Numbered from the stretch's first letter, positions 16,306 to 23,193 are shown. The stretch: DNA of 32,837 bases from an uncultured Pseudomonadales bacterium (GCA_947258825.1 CAMYJX010000044.1:33018-65854), one strand, 5' to 3'. Program-made: numbers and translations. Notes: generated by a model not told the origin, from the letters alone.

Positions 16306-16932
16306 ATGCAAAAAGTCAACAAGAACAGGATTCGATCTCTGGCCACGGCAGGCCTGCTCAGCTTCAGCGTCCTCGCGCAAACGGCCCACGCCGAATCGAC
16401 GCAGAGCACCTATTACACCTATGCGGACGTCATCGCGGTAGAACCCAGCTACAGCCGCCTGACCGTCAGCGAGCCTGTAGAACAATGCTATGACGTTCCC
16501 TCCCCCAGCAGCCGGAGCTATTACGGCGGTGTTCGCTACGACCACAGAGGCCCTTATGCGAGCCGGCGCTATGACGACTACGGTCGCCATCATCACGGCC
16601 ATCCCGGCGCGACCATTCTCGGCGGCATCATTGGCGGCCTGATCGGCAATCAGTTTGGCGGTGGCAACGGCAGAAAGGCGCTGACCATCGCGGGCACGGC
16701 CATCGGCGCGTCCGTGGCCAGCCGCGCGGCGCGACACCCTGTCCGGCCCGCCTACGACTATCGGCCTCCTGCGCCAGCGCGCCGCTGCACCACAACCACG
16801 GAAACACGCGAACACACGGTTCTCGACGGCTACGACGTGATCTATCTGTATCACGGACAGGAGTTCACCAAGCGGGTCAGCGAGCATCCCGGAGACCGAA
16901 TCCGCATTCGCGTCGACGTGGAGCCGGTGTGA
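16306..16932 (+). CDS. Exported glycine-zipper protein (cluster gene 1)
   Basis: A 208-residue exported protein with GGGAGGA just before its ATG. A signal peptide (1-29, AHA/E cleavage) is followed by an N-terminal YADVIAVEPSYSRLTVSEPV segment, Cys61, a Tyr/His/Arg-rich linker and a glycine-zipper 2TM segment (about 101-139, GGIIGGLIGNQ). Cys161 and a C-terminal beta region GYDVIYLYHGQEF...RVDVEPV come next. Glycine-zipper proteins of this type associate with membranes or form small oligomeric pores. The flanking domains match the last gene of the cluster, so the two are paralogs. The two Cys could form a disulfide that closes the zipper as a loop. It probably belongs to the cluster, but a 110-base spacer follows. 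Confidence 0.75.
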   Translation: MQKVNKNRIRSLATAGLLSFSVLAQTAHAESTQSTYYTYADVIAVEPSYSRLTVSEPVEQCYDVPSPSSRSYYGGVRYDHRGPYASRRYDDYGRHHHGHPGATILGGIIGGLIGNQFGGGNGRKALTIAGTAIGASVASRAARHPVRPAYDYRPPAPARRCTTTTETREHTVLDGYDVIYLYHGQEFTKRVSEHPGDRIRIRVDVEPV

Positions 16933-16991
16933 TAGCCCGGGCCATTCGAACTCAAGCGCACCGGCATCGCGCGCGCGTCAGACCATTCAGT

Positions 16992-17009
16992 CCTGGTTCA
17001 GTTACCAGG
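16992..17009. other. Small hairpin between cluster genes 1 and 2
   Basis: CCTGGT and ACCAGG form a six-base stem with a six-base loop, 33 bases before the next ATG and without a T-run. It may attenuate or separate transcription of the glycine-zipper gene from the rest. Confidence 0.3.
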
Positions 17010-17042
17010 CGCTAGCGTTCAGATCAAAACGGGAGACCCCTC

Positions 17043-17873
17043 ATGCAACTTCGACCTTCGCGCGATTCGCTTCAGCGGCTGCTTCTCGCCCTGCCACTGC
17101 TGGCGCTGACGGCCACCAGCCTCGCCACCTCCAACAGCTCCGGCCCGGTGGTCCGGCTGTTTCCAACCACGGTGCTCGAGGATATCCGTGAGACCGGGCA
17201 GGTGGCGGCTGACATGGAGAACAACCTGCAGGAGGTCATTCACCGTCTCGACCTGCAGCAGCAACTGTACACCGAAAGCCTGTGCCAGGGTGCCGACGGC
17301 GACCAGGGGTGCGAACGCATCGCCAAGCAGCTGGGCGCCACCTACCTGGAGATGCTCAACGCCATGGGCGACCGGCTGCCGGAAATGGAGCAGGCGGTCA
17401 ACAGCACCCGCGCAAGCCTTGAAAAGCGCCTGCGCGAGGAGCTGGGTCAAAGGACGACGCCAACGTCACTGCAGAACGCGTTGCTGGGAGAAGCGGCTCC
17501 GGCGGCCAGACAGGACAAGCCAGCGCTTCGCGGCCGTTCCGGGGTGCGTCTCTCGGATCGCTTCAAGCAGTACTACGAGCTGGTAGCAACCCATCGAGAC
17601 GGGCCCGGCCAATCCCTGGCGGTGGTGGCGGCCGACATCTATCTGGACATGGAAGAAGCGTCAACGCTCATCGCCGCCACCCAGCAGGAAATTGCACGGG
17701 CGTCGCTCATGGAGCAGCTCAATCAGTCGTTCGGCATGATCACGCCGGAAATGGCCGCCGTCGTGGGCGGCGTCAAAGAGATTCTGTTCGGCGAGTCGGC
17801 GGGCGAAGCACCCATAGCGTCGCCACCCTACGTGATTGGCGAAACACCGTTCGTCAGCCCCCTCGCAATGTAA
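17043..17873 (+). CDS. Periplasmic coiled-coil protein of unknown function (cluster gene 2)
   Basis: A 276-residue exported protein that I do not recognise. A signal peptide spans about residues 1-29. Most of the rest is predicted helical with heptad-like spacing (about 47-135 and 172-232), typical of an elongated periplasmic rod. Cys81 and Cys90 are close together and may form a disulfide. The end is a Pro-rich tail (about 255-276). GGGAGA precedes the ATG. Its position directly ahead of the lipoprotein and channel genes suggests a structural or bridging role in the same machine. Confidence 0.7.
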   Translation: MQLRPSRDSLQRLLLALPLLALTATSLATSNSSGPVVRLFPTTVLEDIRETGQVAADMENNLQEVIHRLDLQQQLYTESLCQGADGDQGCERIAKQLGATYLEMLNAMGDRLPEMEQAVNSTRASLEKRLREELGQRTTPTSLQNALLGEAAPAARQDKPALRGRSGVRLSDRFKQYYELVATHRDGPGQSLAVVAADIYLDMEEASTLIAATQQEIARASLMEQLNQSFGMITPEMAAVVGGVKEILFGESAGEAPIASPPYVIGETPFVSPLAM

Positions 17874-17919
17874 TTCAGGCACCGCCAATCGGGCGACGCA
17901 AATCATTCAGGAGAAAATC

Positions 17920-18453
17920 ATGACACGTCCACTTGCCACCCTACTGGCCCTGCTCGCGCTGTCGGCCTGTACCACCACGGACACCACCAGCTACTGCGCC
18001 ACCCCGCTTAGCGGCAATCTGGACAGCGCGATCCGTACCGCGGAATCTCGATTGGCCAACGGTTGCACCTATCATTTCGATAGCTATTTTCAGAACCTGC
18101 TGAGCATCGCCGAAAACAACCCCGATCCAGCCAACCCGATGCTGTTCAGTGATTTTCTGATGGGCTCACAGGACGGCGGAATCATCAGCCAGCGCCAGGC
18201 GGAGTCGCTGTACAACCGCTATTTCAACGTCAAGTTCGTCTCCCTGCAGGGCGACTACAACACGTGTTCCCAGACCTGCCCGGTCAGAGAGAAAGTGATG
18301 TCCGATATGCGTGCGGAGCTGCACGACAAGGAGATGGGCCTGCTGCGAGCCAGCGCGGATTCCCAGAGCTTCTATCGCGCCGACAATCTGCTCAAAGAAA
18401 CCGATCTGGTGCTCGAAGCCACCTGCCGAGCCTGTGACGCAGGCGCCCGCTGA
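17920..18453 (+). CDS. Cys-rich lipoprotein of unknown function (cluster gene 3)
   Basis: I chose the ATG at 17920, seven bases after CAGGAG; the open frame begins earlier (17836) but inside the preceding gene. The 177-residue product has a lipoprotein signal with lipobox LSAC (lipid Cys17). The residue after Cys17 is Thr, so outer-membrane sorting is expected. The mature part carries further Cys in SYCATP, NGCTYH, NTCSQTC and TCRAC, enough for several disulfides, and is otherwise mainly helical. No known family is recognised. Its stop overlaps the next start as TGATG, so it is translationally coupled to the channel gene. Confidence 0.75.
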   Translation: MTRPLATLLALLALSACTTTDTTSYCATPLSGNLDSAIRTAESRLANGCTYHFDSYFQNLLSIAENNPDPANPMLFSDFLMGSQDGGIISQRQAESLYNRYFNVKFVSLQGDYNTCSQTCPVREKVMSDMRAELHDKEMGLLRASADSQSFYRADNLLKETDLVLEATCRACDAGAR

Positions 18454-19133
18454 TGATCCGAAACCGGCAGTTTGTCTGGGGCCTGTGTGCCGGCGCCGTT
18501 GTCGCCGTCCTGGGCTTGCGGCTGCTGGCGCCGGTGCCGCCCACGGGCGCCGCGCCCACTGCGGAAGCGCTGGGCGCCTGGCTGACGGTTAATCTGGGCC
18601 ACGCGGCATGGCTGTTCGCCCTGATATTCGGCCTCTATCTGCATCATCTGCTGCAGCTCAAGCAGCGGCTCGACGCCAATCCCGGCGTGGATGGTCCGGA
18701 TGTGGACAGCATCGTGGAGCTGGATCAGCTGTCCGACGTATGGACCCACCTGTTCATAGGCGTCGGCGTCATCTGGACCGCCATCGGCATGCGCGCCGCG
18801 CTGCAGGCCGCGCTCGGGGATCCGGACGGCACGCTGACGGATACTGCCGGGTCCGTACTGCAAAAGCTGGTGGACGGCGGCATCCTGCTGGCGCTGACCA
18901 CAACCATCGTCGGTGGTATCGGCGGTTACCTGATGCGTCTGGGCAAAACGCTGCTCGTCGGCGCCAGACTTCACGCCAGCTACCTGGCGAAGGAAACCCA
19001 GGAACTGCGCCGACTGCTGAATGCTGTTGAGCGCATCGAAACCAGACTGACGGTTGCTGACTCGGCGCCGTCCAGGCGATCTGCGGAACGTCCCGCCGAA
19101 CATTCACCGTTTGCCAGCGCCGAGGTCCGATAA
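18453..19133 (+). CDS. MotA/TolQ/ExbB-like proton-channel subunit (cluster gene 4)
   Basis: A 226-residue inner-membrane protein with four predicted helices (about 8-26, 48-66, 98-120, 143-163) and a C-terminal cytoplasmic helix rich in Arg and Glu (about 175-200). The last two helices carry the family pattern. FIGVGVIWTAIGM (about 101-113) matches the LGLLGTVIGM-type helix with a Thr at 109, and GILLALTTTIVGGIGGYL (about 143-160) matches the GIxxALxTT-type helix with Thr149-151. In ExbB and TolQ these Thr line the proton path. The cytoplasmic loops are very short compared with MotA, ExbB or ZorA. It overlaps the lipoprotein gene by one base and is followed after three bases by the gene for its likely partner. 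Confidence 0.75.
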   Translation: MIRNRQFVWGLCAGAVVAVLGLRLLAPVPPTGAAPTAEALGAWLTVNLGHAAWLFALIFGLYLHHLLQLKQRLDANPGVDGPDVDSIVELDQLSDVWTHLFIGVGVIWTAIGMRAALQAALGDPDGTLTDTAGSVLQKLVDGGILLALTTTIVGGIGGYLMRLGKTLLVGARLHASYLAKETQELRRLLNAVERIETRLTVADSAPSRRSAERPAEHSPFASAEVR

Positions 19134-19136
19134 GTC

Positions 19137-20075
19137 ATGCGTCGCGCCGGCTACCCATCAGCCGCGGACAGCGAAAGCCTGCAGACCGACGTCATGCGCT
19201 TCATGGCCATAATCGCCTTCTGCCTCATCGCCATCCTCGCCCTCGTCCGGAACGTAGAGCCTTCAGCGGATAAAGAGCCTTCAGCGGCTAAAGAGCCTTC
19301 AGCGGATAAAGAGCCTTCAGCGGATAAAGAGCCTTCAGCGGATAAAGAGCATTCAGCGGCTAAAGAGCCCTCAGCGACCCTCGAACATTCAACCCCTGGC
19401 GAGGTCCAGGCACCCGCGACAGCACCAGAAGTTCCAGCCGAGATCCCGGAAGTCGCGGAAGCGCCGCCCCTGAAAGCGCTCGACCCCATCCCCCCGTTGC
19501 CCGGAGACCGGCCGCTGCCTCGAACACGGAAAAAGGCAATGAAGATCGCCGCAGCACCGCCACCAGTCGAGGAGCCTTCAGCGCCTAAAGAGCCCTCAGC
19601 GGAAAAGGAGCCTTCAGCGCCTAAAGAGCCCTCAGCGGAAAAGCAGCCTTCAGCTGTTAAGGAGCCTTCAGCTGTTCAGGAGCCTTCGGCTGCCAACACG
19701 CCGCCGGCTGAGCAAAAGGCCGAAGAAGGTCTCAGCCTACGATTTGCGTCTGATCGGGATTTCATGAGGCTCGTCGCCAAAGGCGATATTCAGGTATACG
19801 CGCTGAAAGCCCGGGACGTTCTGTCTCTCGATCGGACCTTCCGTTTTCTCGAGTCGCCGACTCCCGATCGCATCTACGAGCTGCTGCCTGAGACCATTCC
19901 CGCGCTGATGGCGAACGCCCTGAGCTCGGCGCGGGCCGAAACCCGGGACTACGTCTGGGGAATCCGCATGCCGGACCGTCTGGAGCAGCGCATCCAAGCG
20001 TTCGTCGACGAAGGCGCCACCGGGCAGCTGATCATCAACCGATATGGCGAGGTGCAACATGCGGCGGGCGCTTGA
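19137..20075 (+). CDS. ExbD/TolR/MotB-like subunit with repeat tether (cluster gene 5)
   Basis: A 312-residue protein with one membrane helix near its N-terminus. LQTDVMRFMAIIAFCLIA places Asp18 at the cytoplasmic start of the helix, as in ExbD, TolR and MotB, where that Asp carries the proton. The periplasmic part begins with a tether made of EPSADK-type hexapeptides (about 41-81), a Pro/Ala-rich stretch with a basic patch (about 125-140) and a second hexapeptide block (146-187). A compact C-terminal domain follows (about 195-312), with no OmpA-like peptidoglycan-binding motif recognised. Its gene follows the channel gene by three bases, as exbD follows exbB. The 3' end overlaps the next gene by 17 bases. 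Confidence 0.72.
   Translation: MRRAGYPSAADSESLQTDVMRFMAIIAFCLIAILALVRNVEPSADKEPSAAKEPSADKEPSADKEPSADKEHSAAKEPSATLEHSTPGEVQAPATAPEVPAEIPEVAEAPPLKALDPIPPLPGDRPLPRTRKKAMKIAAAPPPVEEPSAPKEPSAEKEPSAPKEPSAEKQPSAVKEPSAVQEPSAANTPPAEQKAEEGLSLRFASDRDFMRLVAKGDIQVYALKARDVLSLDRTFRFLESPTPDRIYELLPETIPALMANALSSARAETRDYVWGIRMPDRLEQRIQAFVDEGATGQLIINRYGEVQHAAGA
19257..19382. repeat. 18-bp in-frame tandem repeat, block 1
   Basis: Seven consecutive 18-bp units based on GAGCCTTCAGCGGATAAA encode the hexapeptide EPSADK/EPSAAK. The first five are nearly identical in DNA, pointing to recent duplication; the last two have diverged. Confidence 0.95.
19572..19697. repeat. 18-bp in-frame tandem repeat, block 2
   Basis: Seven 18-bp units encode EPSAPK, EPSAEK, EPSAVK and similar hexapeptides. 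The first four are two perfect copies of a 36-bp dimer, so this block grew in steps of 36 bp after the units had diverged. About 190 bases of unrelated Pro/Ala-rich coding sequence separate it from block 1. Confidence 0.95.
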
Positions 20076-21468
20076 GGTCCTGCTGTGGCTGTCGCTGACC
20101 TTCGCAGCGACGGCCCAGGCATCGCAACCGCTGCTGGACGGCGAGCTGGGCAAGTGGCTGGATGACAGCGTTGCACCGGAGCTTTCCAGAACGCTCAGTC
20201 AGCATCCCATGTTCAAAGGAGAAACCGTTCGCTTTGCAAGCCTGCGCAACGGCGTCCCGCAGACCAAGTCCACAGAGCTCAACGAAGCTATCGAACGACG
20301 TCTGACTCAGCGTCTGCTTGCGGCCAGCGGCGTCAGGTTAGCCGTAGACCGGCCCGGCCCGGCCTGCCAGGTTCCACAGCCGGTCAACTACATCATCGGC
20401 GTCGAGGTATCCGCCACAGGCAGCCGTTCAGCAAGCCTCAACCTGGCGATCATCGATGTACAGGAATCTGTGTGGGTCAGCGGCATCAGCTTTCAGTGGC
20501 AGGGGCGCCTGTCCAAGGCGGAACGACAGGCACTCGCGTCCAGCGTAATCACCGCCAATCCCGGGACCGCGGAAAGTCCGCTGGCTCTGGCGGATGCCGA
20601 TCAGATTGCACGCACGATCCGGCAGCGACTGAAATGCTCCCTGCCCCGGGGCCTGAACGGCCCCGTCTACGTCAGCACCGCAGAAGACGTGGCCCTGTCG
20701 AGAATCAGTCTTGCCCTACAGGGCGAGCTGCTCACCTCGCCGCTGGCAGCGTTGACCGCGGACAGGCAAACGGCACGCTGGATCATGGCGCTGGACAGCC
20801 AGTCTGCGGGTGCTCGGATTCAGGAGATACACGTCAACCTGCAGGGTACAGACGGTGTGGGGGGGCAGCGCGTCGCATCCGTCTTCGTCGCTGCAGGCGA
20901 CGCGCCACGGCGAATCACCGAGGTGCCACCCATACCGAAAGCATCGACGATGCCTCCTTCGGCCCTGTTGAGTGCGCTTTCGGCGCTGCCCGCGGATCCA
21001 GTCGGCGTCTGCGACCACCGCAAAGCCAGGAACAACAGCTGCATAGAAGTGGCGTTCGATCTTCAACGCCCCGCGTTTCTGCTGGTATTCAGCACTCGGG
21101 CACTGGGCATCCAGAACATGTCCTGCGAATCTCGATTAGCCCGCAGCGAGGCGGGCCCAAGACGCTTCCGGCTGCGGGTTCCACCGAGTCGGCTTCCCCC
21201 AACCAGCGGCGTGGAAGGCAGCCCGGTAGCGCAATCACGCAGTCCGGACGCCGGGCTCTACGTCGTGGCAACGGAAGATCGCGCTGCGGCTCGGAAGCTG
21301 CACAGGATACTGCGCCGGGCGCCTGGTGCCTGCCGCAGCGCCGTCGGTAACGGGAGGATGGAAAGCTGGCTCGACGACGTGAGAGAGGCGACGCGAAAGT
21401 ACGCCGACCGTCTGGAATGGCGGGCCATCCACCTGGCCCATGAACCCGAAGGCGTGGTGCAGCTGTGA
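20059..21468 (+). CDS. Large exported protein, CsgG/FlgT-like N-part and DUF4384-like C-part (cluster gene 6)
   Basis: I chose the ATG at 20059 (GAGG six bases upstream) over 20044; it gives a clean signal peptide (1-21, AQA/S) and 469 residues. Residues about 35-200 recall the LpoB/CsgG/FlgT fold: ETVRFASLRNG strand, an ELNEAIERRLTQRL helix, then NYIIGVEVS and LAIIDVQESVWVSG strands. A second module spans about 205-305. The C-terminal part (about 325-420), with FLLVFSTRALG and a closing GLYVVATED, resembles DUF4384 modules. All these matches are weak and made by eye. Proteins of this fold usually sit in the periplasm or at the outer membrane and act as assembly platforms or activators of peptidoglycan enzymes. 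Confidence 0.5.
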   Translation: MRRALEVLLWLSLTFAATAQASQPLLDGELGKWLDDSVAPELSRTLSQHPMFKGETVRFASLRNGVPQTKSTELNEAIERRLTQRLLAASGVRLAVDRPGPACQVPQPVNYIIGVEVSATGSRSASLNLAIIDVQESVWVSGISFQWQGRLSKAERQALASSVITANPGTAESPLALADADQIARTIRQRLKCSLPRGLNGPVYVSTAEDVALSRISLALQGELLTSPLAALTADRQTARWIMALDSQSAGARIQEIHVNLQGTDGVGGQRVASVFVAAGDAPRRITEVPPIPKASTMPPSALLSALSALPADPVGVCDHRKARNNSCIEVAFDLQRPAFLLVFSTRALGIQNMSCESRLARSEAGPRRFRLRVPPSRLPPTSGVEGSPVAQSRSPDAGLYVVATEDRAAARKLHRILRRAPGACRSAVGNGRMESWLDDVREATRKYADRLEWRAIHLAHEPEGVVQL

Positions 21469-21496
21469 CGCGCAACGGAATTCAGAGGAGGCCGGG

Positions 21497-22069
21497 ATGA
21501 AGTTCCTGATCGGATTGCTGACCGGGGCAGCGCTGATCCTCGCGATGAATGGCGAGTTGCGGCATGGGAAAGTTGTGGCGCTTGCCGGGTCGATGTGGTC
21601 CGTGCTTCTGGAGGGCACGGCTGCCTATCTATTCCCGACCGTCGTTGGCGTCAATCCGGAAGCAACGCCACGGGAAACCCGGGAACCGCCGTCAATTCCG
21701 ACCGCTACCCCGGCTGCAGCTGACCCGCTGCGCGAGGCAGAGCCGACACCTGCCCTGGCCTCTGCGGCCGCAGAGGCGCCTGCACTTTCCGTTTCAGCCC
21801 CACCCATCGCCGAACCCGAGCTCGTCGTGGCACCGGTCACAGCAGAACCGGTTCCGCAGATCGCGGCCACCGAATTTGTCTGGATACCGTTTAAGAGCCA
21901 GATCTCCGCCAGCGGGTTCGCCAACCGGTTGGCGCTCAGTCTGGACCACCCGTTCGACGTGCATCGACAGGGCCCGAGCCGCTATCAGGTGGGCTTCAAC
22001 TACGCATCCGACGAGGAACGGGTCCTGCTTGTGCAGCAGATCGCCCAAATCACGGGAACATCGAGATGA
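21497..22069 (+). CDS. Membrane-anchored SPOR-like protein (cluster gene 7)
   Basis: Start at ATG 21497, set by AGAGGAGG just upstream; the frame is open further back but begins inside the previous gene. The 190-residue product has an N-terminal membrane segment (about 2-17), a long Pro/Ala-rich linker (about 50-120) and a C-terminal domain (about 124-190) with the alternating strand-helix pattern of SPOR domains: FVWIPFKSQ, ASGFANRLALSL, RYQVGFNY, SDEERVLLVQQI. SPOR domains bind glycan strands stripped of stem peptides. It ends in an ATGA overlap with the lytic transglycosylase gene, matching enzyme and ligand of denuded glycan. Confidence 0.62.
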   Translation: MKFLIGLLTGAALILAMNGELRHGKVVALAGSMWSVLLEGTAAYLFPTVVGVNPEATPRETREPPSIPTATPAAADPLREAEPTPALASAAAEAPALSVSAPPIAEPELVVAPVTAEPVPQIAATEFVWIPFKSQISASGFANRLALSLDHPFDVHRQGPSRYQVGFNYASDEERVLLVQQIAQITGTSR

Positions 22070-22800
22070 AACAGCCGCTGATCGCTTCCGCCTGGTTGAC
22101 CCTGACAGCGCTCGCGTCAACGCCTGCTACGGCAACCGTGGACGGCGACTATCCCTACCAGTCCTGTTTCGAGATCGCTTCAGATCTGCACCAAGTGCCA
22201 TTGGACGTACTTCTTGCCGTAGCCGCCACGGAGAGCAACTGGGATCCGGACGCCCGATCCCACGCCAACGCCCACGGCATCATGCAGATTCAATGGCCCG
22301 GAACCGCGCGACACCTCGGCGTCAACCGCGTCTCGGAGCTCTACAACCCGTGCCTGAACATCGACCTCGGCGCCCGCTACCTGCGGGAGCTTCTGAATCG
22401 TAACCAGGGTGATCTGGAACGTGCGCTCGCGGCATACAACTACGGGCCCACTCGCATTGAAAAAGCAGCGCATCTGCCTGCTGGAGCCGCCCGCTACGTG
22501 GCCACCGTGGACAAACACCGAACAAAGATCAAAGGCGCTCCCTCAGCGCAAACGGCTCGAGCGCAAACGGCTCGCGCGCAGACCGTCGCGGCTCGAGGCG
22601 TGATGCGCTTCGATCACAGAATGCGGGCGGAGAAGTTCGCCGCGGTGCTCAACCGTCAGATCTCCAGCGCCGACTTCTCTTCCGCCCGATCTAAGGACGG
22701 GAGCTTCGCGGTCACCATGACCGTTACCCAAACCGGCCTGAGCCCGGCCGACGTCAGGAGGCTGCGGACGCTGGGATGGCCAGGGCTGGAAAAACCATGA
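22066..22800 (+). CDS. Lytic transglycosylase, SLT family, with extra C-terminal domain (cluster gene 8)
   Basis: A 244-residue exported enzyme. A signal peptide (about 1-24) precedes a family-1 SLT domain (about 33-150). The catalytic Glu56 is in AATESNWDP, followed by HANAHGIMQIQW and AYNYGPTRI, the classic ES, GLMQ and AYNxG motifs. Cys34 and Cys96 may form a disulfide. The enzyme cuts the glycan backbone of peptidoglycan, leaving 1,6-anhydro ends. After the domain come AQTAR repeats (about 161-173, encoded by 15-bp repeats near 22549-22590) and a small C-terminal module (about 178-240) that is not typical of the family and may dock the enzyme to its machine. ATGA overlaps are present at both ends. 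Confidence 0.88.
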   Translation: MKQPLIASAWLTLTALASTPATATVDGDYPYQSCFEIASDLHQVPLDVLLAVAATESNWDPDARSHANAHGIMQIQWPGTARHLGVNRVSELYNPCLNIDLGARYLRELLNRNQGDLERALAAYNYGPTRIEKAAHLPAGAARYVATVDKHRTKIKGAPSAQTARAQTARAQTVAARGVMRFDHRMRAEKFAAVLNRQISSADFSSARSKDGSFAVTMTVTQTGLSPADVRRLRTLGWPGLEKP

Positions 22801-23174
22801 TGAAGGATCAAAAGCATTCCGGAACCCGACGCCGCTGCAGGCATCTCATGCTGTCGCTGCTGGCCATGAGCGCCGGATCGCTCGAGGCCCGCGAGCTGGT
22901 CGTGCACGGCAACGTGGTCGAGGTGCAGCCCGTTACCAGCAAGCGTCAGATTGCTGAAGCGCCATCGAGCTGTCATGCGCAGCCGGCCGCTCCGCACCAC
23001 AGCCTCGCCGACCTGCTGGCCTGGGACCTCAGAGCCGGATGCCCCACCGTCTATCGCACCGAAACGTCTATCACCGGCTACCGCGTCGTCTACGAGTGGG
23101 ACGGCCGAACCCACACCCGGGTAATGCGCGAGCCTCCCGGAGAGACCCTGGCGCTTCGGGTCCGGGTCGACTGA
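22797..23174 (+). CDS. Small exported paralog of the glycine-zipper protein (cluster gene 9)
   Basis: A 125-residue protein from the ATG that overlaps the previous stop as ATGA; an ATG at 22776 is possible. After a signal peptide (about 11-31) it has VVHGNVVEVQPV, Cys59, a short spacer, Cys82 and a C-terminal GYRVVYEWDGRTHTRV...RVRVD region. These elements occur in the same order as in cluster gene 1, but the glycine zipper between the two Cys is absent. The two proteins therefore share the outer domains and bracket the cluster. The stop lies in a 17-bp tandem duplication. Confidence 0.72.
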   Translation: MMKDQKHSGTRRRCRHLMLSLLAMSAGSLEARELVVHGNVVEVQPVTSKRQIAEAPSSCHAQPAAPHHSLADLLAWDLRAGCPTVYRTETSITGYRVVYEWDGRTHTRVMREPPGETLALRVRVD

Positions 23175-23193
23175 TCGTCCGGGTCGACTGATC
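23160..23193. repeat. 17-bp perfect tandem duplication containing a stop codon
   Basis: GTCCGGGTCGACTGATC is present twice in direct succession. The TGA in the first copy ends cluster gene 9. Confidence 0.95.

Noticed and set aside
15964-16887. 307-residue minus-strand open frame opposite cluster gene 1
   Set aside because: It lies antisense to a protein with a clear signal peptide and glycine zipper; its own sequence is low complexity and has no domain.
19257-19697. CRISPR array
   Set aside because: The 18-bp units are directly adjacent, in frame and coding for hexapeptides. There are no unique spacers.
18453-20075. Zorya anti-phage system (ZorA/ZorB-like pair)
   Set aside because: ZorA has a long cytoplasmic tail and ZorB an OmpA-like domain, and zorC/D or zorE genes follow. 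None of these is seen; the neighbours are wall and envelope proteins.
18453-20075. Flagellar stator MotAB or Tol-Pal operon
   Set aside because: No large MotA cytoplasmic loop, no OmpA-like peptidoglycan-binding domain, and no flagellar, TolA, TolB, Pal or TonB gene nearby.
16306-23174. Type 10 (holin/endolysin/spanin) secretion or a prophage lysis cassette
   Set aside because: The transglycosylase has an SLT fold and signal peptide, there is no holin- or spanin-like pair, and no phage genes are near.
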